Source: Silene conica | Taxonomy: Eukaryota; Streptophyta; Magnoliopsida; Caryophyllales; Caryophyllaceae | DNA length: 64,000 nt | Reading direction: 5' to 3' | Assembly (NCBI GenBank): GCA_029255685.2 | Contig: CM055318.2 | Location: 15,815,001 to 15,879,000 of the forward strand | Shown: piece by piece, positions 56,660-64,000 of the stretch | Position numbering within the stretch: the first letter of the stretch is position 1 | Layout: every line of letters starts with the position of its first letter | Notes under the pieces: model-generated | The model's database searches: none | Told to the model about the DNA's origin: nothing | The model's input: only the letters and a program-made list of their open reading frames with translations | Translations under genes and position numbers: made by a program

Positions 56660-59140
56660 GCGCCCTTGAATTACCACTTTACCAGGGTAATATTTTACAT
56701 GGAGTTCACAGCCCTGCCTACATTAATTACTACATAGATTGTTTAAGATCCTGAAATTTATTTGCAATCTTTTGGCAAGTATCTCTCGACCATTTTTGTA
56801 GAGGCCGGAGGGGTTCCATCACCTCTGACCATATCCTTCTGGTATCTAATAGATGTTGGCTAATTTAGTTGACGAGAGCGGCGTGATGATGTTTGTGATA
56901 CAAAGTATTCATATCTCCATTTAAGTTGGGACAAATGTTTGAAAGCACCTATATTTAGCTGAATTTGATACTACATGTTGATAATATTGCTTGCAAATTG
57001 TTAGATATTTTATCGAAATTGCTTGCAAATTACATCAGTGATTGCTCTATTCAAAAACACCCTTATTTATTTGAATAAGTTTATGTTAAAACGGATATAT
57101 TTTTATTAAGTTAAAATGAGTTAATTAGATTACTTGCATAGATAAGACACTTTTTTGCTAATATCTAAACATTCCGTTTTTTGTTTTTTATAAGTGATGT
57201 TATTTAACATGTCTTAAGTTTAAGATAAATATTTTTGTTTTAAATGAGAATTACTCCGTAGTATATTTGGTTATGCTTGTCTTTGTCATTCCAAGGAAAT
57301 TGCTTCCCTAAGCGGTAATTGTTTCATGTCAATAATGATGCCAATAAGAGCAGTAATTTCAAAATAATTGGGTTTGGTGTGGTGGACTGGTAATTGTTCA
57401 TCTCTTAAACGTAGAGTTAAGGGGTTGGTTTGATCCCTGTTCATAAGAATGAAATAAACCCTTTGGCTAATTGTTTACTCTTTGTAAAAGCACTCGTAAT
57501 AAAAGGAGTTACTCTCTGTTATCGACGGTAAGCACCCAATTTACAAGAAAACGTAAATTAGAAGCAGTAAATTAATGATTAGAGAGAAATGGAAAGAAGA
57601 TGGAGGAGTGATGCAGTTAAGTAGAGTAGAGTACATAATATGGGAACATTAAAAGCTGATTGAAGTGATTTCCCGTGTGAAATTGCGTGAAGAAATCTTA
57701 GAAAATATAGTAAACAATGATTGAGGTTGGCAAGCAATTAAAATGAGTCTCTCTTGTTTAAGTGGGCATGCATATCTTATCCAACTCCTTGTCCTTTTAA
57801 TTTTAAATAAATAAAAAGATTAAAATAAAATAGCCTTAATTTGGTTTGGGCTTCCTCAAATACTCCGTAATCGTATATATACTCTGGGGACAATTTAGGA
57901 AACTGAAGCGACTGACGTTGTACCATTAAAGGACACTGCCCTAAAATACCGGGGATACTTGTTACTTGGAGGAGGATTCCTCTTTATCTTTCTTTCTTCT
58001 TTCTTGTAGTCGGTTGCCATTTGGGACGGGGCTACTTCATACCTAATTCCTAAACAATAAACATACACACTACATAAAGCAAACCAAAGCAAACTAAAGC
58101 TACTTGTATGGGATCAAAAAGGTTAGTCACAATATTGTATTAATCATACTGCCTCATCGCCTTAGCCTATACATGAATAACGAGTTATTAAGGGTGGGTT
58201 TGGAATGAAAAATTTAGAAGAAAATGGAGGAGAGTGATTTATAGGGATGATAATTTTTTCTTTTTTAGCAAAATGAAGGTGGAAGAATTTGGAAAGAAGG
58301 GAGAATGAATCCCTCTATTTCTCTCCTTCAAGCCAATTTGTTTTCTTGTAGTCTGTTGCCATTTGTTTTCTACAAAAGCAAACTAGAGGGAAAATGAATC
58401 CTCTATTTTGGCCGAAATTGCTTTTTTGATAAAAAAAATGCATGTAGATTATTTTTCTACACGTTTAACAAGTAGCTAAAAAGTAGTATTTGAGATTTCA
58501 GCTACTTGATTCTAGTTTGTTTTCCTTTTTTACTCCTTTGTATATATACTATATTAAATAGTTATTATATTTTTACGCCAATAAGTTATATTTTCAGTTC
58601 GTTTTCTAAACATATTTTTATATAATTAGTCACCTTATAAGGTTTTAATTTTCAGTTACATTTTCAGGTTTCAGTTAGTTTGTAGGTGTTTAAATACGAG
58701 GTACTTTTCAGCTAAAAGTCTAAAAATACAATTCTGGTGAAAGTGTACAAGTTTATAGATGAATTGAGCGCAATTGTTCCTGTTTTAAATATATACTAAT
58801 CTTATTTGGCATCAAATGATGTGTGCTTATGAGAATTTCGGGGAGGTTAGAAAGTTTAGATTGGTTTTGTTTCATAGGAGTGTTTGAGATTACTCATTAG
58901 ATTAAATTAAAGGTATGAAAGTTTGAACTTTAAAACCGTGGGTTATTTGTGAGAATTTTGATATAAATTATCCTCTCAGGTTTCATGCGAAATTGAATTA
59001 TTAAGAGAAAGGAGTAGCAAATTTATCTTATATTGGTCCTACGCAGCTAGCCAAGTACATTGGGGTGAATTGTTTAGGAGGTAAAGTCAAAGCAATATAA
59101 ATAAATTTTACATAAGTTGCTTGGTTTCACTTATATGCTA
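56660..59140. other. Intergenic, old repeats only
   Basis: A possible tRNA-derived SINE lies at 57375-57450 (GTGGTGGACTGGT as an A-box-like word, GGTTTGATCCC as B-box). MITE-like pieces are near 57075-57265 and 58420-58730. No gene. Confidence 0.4.
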
Positions 59141-59144
59141 TCTT

Positions 59145-59400
59145 TTCTGACTTATATTTAATTTAGTTAGTTTTAATTAGTTTGATTTCGTTTAATTCAG
59201 CTCTATTTAACTTGATTCTATAGTTTAACTTCATTGAGTTAAATCAATTCTAAGTTCAACTTCCCCGCAAAAAAAAAAAAAAAAAAAAATTCTAAGTTCA
59301 ACTTTATTCATTTTAGTTCAAATCATTTTAGTTTAGCTCGACTTCATTAAATTTGTTTTACTTTAGTTTAGGTCAACATAACTCTATTTCAACCAAAAAA
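59145..59400. repeat. Degenerate TTCAGYTYAACTTTATT repeat, copy B, with poly(A) insertion
   Basis: The same word family as at 41430-41645. It is interrupted at 59263-59289 by the poly(A) insertion listed separately. Confidence 0.55.
59247..59304 (+). mobile_element. Poly(A)-only retro-insertion with target duplication
   Basis: ATTCTAAGTTCAACTT occurs at 59247-59262 and again at 59289-59304. Between the copies are only CCCCGC and about 21 A residues (59269-59289). This is the expected scar of an extremely 5'-truncated LINE-driven insertion. Confidence 0.8.
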
Positions 59401-60280
59401 ACATAAACTTAATCTAATTTACTCAATTGGTAAAATGTGAAATCTAGTACATAGGTTTATGTTTTAGAAGGAGATGGTATTGGGCGATGATGGTAATGTT
59501 GTTAGACGATGATGGTATTGGGTGGTGATGGCGGTTGTGATGGTAGTATTGGTATTGGTGTTGATGTTGGTGTTAGTGTTGGCAAGTGATAGTTTAATGT
59601 TTTGAAACAATATTAAGTTAAATTGACTAGCAGCAAATTTAGCAAACATTAATTTTAAATTAAGTATTAAATTAGGGTTTATAATTAAAAATGTGTTTGG
59701 GAAGCGCATGATAGTGGAGAGGAATGAGTAGTAGCTAAGATGAACAAGGTGGTGGGGGGGAGTAGTGCGGCCCACAGAGTCACCTGAGGTAAAATGGGTG
59801 TCACGTCAAAGATACAGTATAAATCAAGTAAGGTTATGAATTATGATGGAAATGGTAATGGGAAGGGGAATGGTGGTAGAAAACTAGAAATGCTTTGTAA
59901 AATGAGTGCAGCCCACTTAGGTTACCTCAAATTTATAGACTTCTTTATGTCATCACATCCTCACTTGCTCACTCTTACTTTTAATTTCATAATCTTGTTG
60001 CCTAACAATGCCAAAATATAATACTACTACTACTTCTTCTTCTTCATGGTTTTCATTTTAGAGGGGTGGCTCCTATACCATTACCTTTATTTTAGCTACT
60101 ACCTTTCTGGTGTTTCTTAATGACCTTATAGCTACACACAGATCTCGTGTTTCAATTTGTGCTTATCACTAAAGATACTCAACTTAGCCGCTACATTTAC
60201 ATTTTACATACCAACTTCACCCCCTACATTTACATATTGCATATGTTACCGTGAATATGACATTTACTCTTGAATATGGT
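59401..60280. other. Intergenic, simple G/T-rich tract
   Basis: From about 59470 to 59590 GATGGT, GTTGGTGTT and similar words recur. No gene is called in the rest. Confidence 0.4.
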
Positions 60281-60419
60281 TGACAACCCAGACTCGCCAC
60301 TGAACCCGGATGTAACCCACCCCCCGAACCCGGGTCCAAACCCGACCTGACCCGACCCATATGTGGGCCCACTGTGAATTATATCTTCATTTTATGAAAT
60401 TTGAAGCAATCAACGAGAC

Positions 60420-60947
60420 AACGACTCCTATCAAGCGAATGCACCTAAAAAGTTGATCCAATGCGAAAATAATTTTTTCCAAGATTGAGAAACTGTGCTA
60501 CATCATAAGCCGCATTGACATTACTAATTCAAGTGATGTAACCACCAGGGGGAGTGTGCAAACGACGTACTATTTTTCCTTATCCTACGGTTTTGTTCCA
60601 CTGGGTTTTTCATGGAAATGTTTTAACGAGGCAGCTGATTATTCATATTTGAAGATTATTGTACTCTTTTCCTTCACTAGTGTTTTTCCCAACGGGTTTT
60701 CTAGGAAAGTTTTTAACGAGGCATGTTCTTCAGTAATGTACATCCAAGGGGAGTGTTATAAAATGTCTAATGTGGATGTTCATTGGCTTTATGGTCCATT
60801 ATATAATATTTATGTAATTAGGTTTTCCTCCCATGTTATGGATTATATAAAGCCCCTATTGAGATAAATATGAATACAAGTATACAACTATTGAATCTTC
60901 CTCTTGAATTCTCTCTTTACATTTATCTCTTTTCTTATTCTATAACA
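60420..60947 (+). mobile_element. 3' end of a copia retrotransposon with its LTR
   Basis: The LTR spans 60754-60947 (194 bp), starts TGTTATA and ends TATAACA. It is preceded by the purine tract CCAAGGGGAG (60744-60753). It holds a TATA-like TTATATAAAG at about 60843. Upstream, two related blocks with TTTTTAACGAGGCA or GTTTTAACGAGGCA are the 3' noncoding tandem blocks typical of copia elements. No pol coding region or 5' LTR was found, so this is a fragment. Confidence 0.75.
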
Positions 60948-62500
60948 TATTAGACAATGAAAATATAAATGATAAAAAATGGTAAAACATATAACGTTAT
61001 TATATTATTTTACAAGCTTTTAACTCTAACACTTAGACCATCATAATATCAAACTTTCGAGATATTAACAAATTTGAGTAATTTTTTGAATAAGAAATAG
61101 TTTTCAACAAAAAAATGTTAATAAATAGCACTTCGTATTGTTTAGATTATCAAATTAAAAAATAAGATCTACAAAAAGTTGACAAAATAAATGAACTATG
61201 AAACTCTGTTAAGTAGATTTTAGAGCATTTTGTAAAAATAATACTCTAAAGGACTTTGTTATAGATATTGAGCTTATCCACTAAAATGAGTAAATCTAAA
61301 AATTTTGTTATCGCGTTTTAACACTGAATTCGTGCATTTTTTCACGGATTTAAAACATGTGTAACTTCGAACCCTTGCAATTTTTGCACGTATTTAAACT
61401 ATTATCATTATAAAAAAAATAGTATATAAAATATACACGTATATTGGTTTAACATTTTTAAATATTAATCATTATATCAATGTTCTGAAAATTATATCCG
61501 TGCAATTAAATTGCATGGGTTAAAAACTAATTTATGTTTATTTTTGTAATGAATCGAAAATATTTTAATTTTAAAAGGTATGCAATTGGTATAGCATACT
61601 TGTATGGTTACTCATTTCAATCCATTCCATACCTAAACAGTGAATCAAATGACCGCGTTATCGATAGAAAATGTAAGCATGATCAAAATAAAATGACAAG
61701 TAAATAAATAGCTAAGCTATCCTAAAATAAAATACTCAATGATAAACGGTCTTGACGAAGGTAGCAAGCTAGGTAGCACCAAAATGGACACGGACAGGAC
61801 ACGGATACAGGACACGGGACACGGCATCCCATGAAATTTAGGACACGACATTTAAATATAATAGAATATAATTTTATGGTTATAAATAACGTATAATTTT
61901 ATTTTTATTATGCATTTGAAGCTAAATCTAAACAACAAAAGGTAAAATTCGACCTTTATTAGAACTAATTCTCATCTTTTCGCCCAAATTCATCTTTTAA
62001 TCGATATTTTCTCAAGGAGTTCATAAATTTTACCATATAGCTCATATTCTTTCTAATAAAGCTCGAATTTTCTATTAAAAAGCTCAAAATATGTACAGAA
62101 AATTGTGTACCTCTAGTGGTATAATACGCTTATTGGATAATTATCATCAAACATTTGAATCCTAATTATTTCATAAAATAAAGTTTAGACCCCGAGTTTG
62201 AACAAAATACATTATAACAATAAATAAAAGTTATACTTTTTCCTAATTGCTCATTGTTTTCTTTTTTTTTTCTTTTTTGGAAAGTTTGTGTGGTTTAAAT
62301 TTATCGACATTTAGAGTAGAGTGTTTTATATATTTGGTCCAAAATTATTTTCTGATTTTTTATACGAAATGAAAAAGGGAAGACATGAGCGACTAAAAGA
62401 GAGTATATATACTATTACAAAGAGGATGGTGGTTATTTATAACTTATTTTGAAATACGGCATTAAAACTCAATATCAATAATAATTAGTTCAATATAAAG
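60948..62500. other. AT-rich DNA with a possible Helitron 3' end
   Basis: At 61498-61519 an imperfect hairpin (CCGTGCAATT / ATTGCATGGG-like) is followed by TTAAAAACTAAT, a decayed version of the Helitron end. At 61790-61830 GGACACGGACAGGACACGG-type words occur. No gene. Confidence 0.4.
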
Positions 62501-62507
62501 TATTCTA

Positions 62508-62766
62508 CTTCCTCCATTTTTATCCAAATACCACATTTGTTTTTTGTACACTATTCACCAATCAACTTTCAATCTCAATTTTCTCTCAATACGTAAAAAA
62601 AAATATATTCATGTGGGGTTTTGTTTAATTCGTCTTTACGAGTACATTGAAAATATATAACTTTTATAATTTTTACAAATACGTAGTTAAAGATATGAAG
62701 CACGCAAAACTTGCGTTGACAAACGTGAATAAAGCAAATAGGGTATTTGGATAAAAATGGAGGAAG
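62508..62766. mobile_element. Stowaway MITE
   Basis: TA flanks both sides (62506-62507, 62767-62768). The ends are near-perfect inverted repeats beginning CTTCCTCCATTTTTATCCAA on each side. The length is 259 bp. It is similar in size and ends to the copy at 28261-28517. Confidence 0.88.
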
Positions 62767-63198
62767 TATTAAACAATATTATACTCCGTACAAGAGTTTG
62801 TGTTGATGAAGTTGGGGTTAACATCCTTTTTAGGGTTTGGTCAAACCATAAAACATTAAAACTATATAACCCTTAATGAATAACATGGTTAGCGTATCTT
62901 TAAGGATAATCAAATTGTGAATTGTGAAGTTATAACAAAAAGAGGTGGGGCATTCTGGTCTACTTTACTAGTCTAGAAGGAAAGTAAATTCAACCCTTTC
63001 GTAAATCCAATAACAATCATGCTTAGTGGAACTTTGCTCAACTTTATATATCCACTTAAATATTAACAAGTTTTATTAATTAATTAATTACTAACTTCAA
63101 TTCCGTGCACTTGCGTACTTTCAATTAACTAAAGGCTATTCCACTCACATCATTTTGTGCTTGCTATTCAAATACTCTTACGTAAACAATTATTATAC

Positions 63199-63386
63199 AA
63201 ATTCTCATTTGTGATAACAATATCCGTCGCAACCTTGTAACAGATTAAATAAAACTAATTTGAGGAGATAAAGATAAAACATTTGTGATTTTCTATGCAC
63301 TCCTATTTTTGTCTTATTTAAACAAGTAGGTGTATTTGACCCGTCGAAAGCTTGTGACGGATATACCCGTTACAAGAGGGACTTAT
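63199..63386. mobile_element. GTGACGG-family MITE, copy 3
   Basis: It begins CAAATTCTCATTTGTGATAA and ends ACCCGTTACAAGAGGGACTT. It matches the copy at 38553-38741 along its whole length, including GTGATTTTCTA.GCACT and GTGTATTTGACCCGTCG-like words. Confidence 0.6.
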
Positions 63387-63609
63387 TGCAATTATTAATC
63401 CTCAGTAAATAGATAGATAGATAAGTTTTTTAGCTACTCCCCTTTATACCTTTGTTCTACTCGTATTTGATATTGGTTCCTTTTTTTTATTTGTAAGAAG
63501 AGTACATATAAAATAGTTTACTAATGAAAAAGATTGACTTTGATTGAAAAATTATTAATTGACGAGATAATGAACTAAAACGATAATTATAAGCTCCACT
63601 TAATTCTTG

Positions 63610-63775
63610 TGTTTTTTAGTTTAATTTCAACTTATTCAATTTAGTTTAGCTACACACAGATAAATTTAACTTTATTCAGTGTAATTGCTCATTGTTTTAC
63701 AAATTAACTCTTACTTTAATTATATCCAGTTCAGTTAAACTTGAGTCTACCTAGTTTAGTTCAAAGTCGAAAAAA
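63610..63775. repeat. Degenerate TTCAGYTYAACTTTATT repeat, copy C
   Basis: TTCAACTTATTCAATTTAG, TTTAACTTTATTCAG and CCAGTTCAGTTAAACTTGAG belong to the same word family as at 41430 and 59145. Confidence 0.5.
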
Positions 63776-64000
63776 TAGGGTCTTAGACTATTTTGTTACA
63801 AAAATGAAGTTAAATGGAATTGATAGAATGAAATGAATTAGGTTTATAAGAGGTCAATTTTATGTTTGATGGAATGGTCTTTTGATATTATGTCTGAGAG
63901 GTCTTTCATAAGATCTTGTGTACATGTTTTAGTTTTATATTCCTCCATTTCATTATTCTAATAAAGAAGATTTAACTAAAGGTGATCTAATCAACAAGTA

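Noticed and set aside
59464..60021. Frames over the GATGGT/GTTGGTGTT tract
   Set aside because: They are produced by simple-sequence DNA (Asn/Thr repeats in translation).
60556..60867. Plus-strand frame of 103 codons
   Set aside because: It covers the repeated 3' noncoding blocks and LTR start of a copia element, with no protein similarity.
1..64000. CRISPR arrays, operons, rRNA or organelle insertions
   Set aside because: No regularly spaced repeats, bacterial gene order, rRNA or plastid-type gene sequence was seen; the gene structure is that of a plant nucleus.

Overview
The window is nuclear DNA from a flowering plant. It is AT-rich and gene-poor, with spliced or single-exon plant genes separated by many small transposons (MITEs, TRIM, LINE, SINE-like, Helitron-like and LTR remnants). 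There are no bacterial-style operons. A eudicot is most likely. The recurring word TACTCCGTA/TACGGAGTA and several MITE families resemble what I associate with Caryophyllales, but that assignment is only an inference.

Left part (1-9.3 kb): a three-exon minus-strand gene (coding 5910 to 1508) encodes a glycine-rich protein with a chloroplast transit-like N-terminus and one membrane segment. Next come a 1.1-kb long-TIR Mutator-like element with an exact 9-bp target duplication, a fragment of copia integrase, and a probable LTR piece.

Middle (9.3-37 kb): four plus-strand members of the GLUTAMINE DUMPER (GDU) family, small single-pass membrane proteins linked to amino-acid export, lie at 9405, 20790, 22350 and 36594. 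Two keep the VIMAG motif, one has VIMPG, and one is shortened and decayed. Between them sit hAT MITEs with 8-bp duplications, Helitron-like termini, a complete 433-bp TRIM, a 5'-truncated LINE with a 17-bp target duplication, Stowaway and Tourist-like MITEs, and a Stowaway nested in a Mutator-like MITE.

Right part (37-64 kb): more MITEs; a broken GAUT9-like galacturonosyltransferase pseudogene (minus, about 45.7 to 44.2 kb); a LINE RNase H relic; an intact intronless bZIP gene of the bZIP42/43 type (minus, 53242 to 52688); a poly(A)-only retro-insertion; and the 3' end of a copia element with its LTR. The intact protein-coding content is the glycine-rich gene, three GDU genes and the bZIP gene. 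The genes are functionally unrelated to each other apart from the GDU cluster. I found no undescribed multi-gene system; the notable signals are GDU family divergence and several unusually well-preserved insertion scars.
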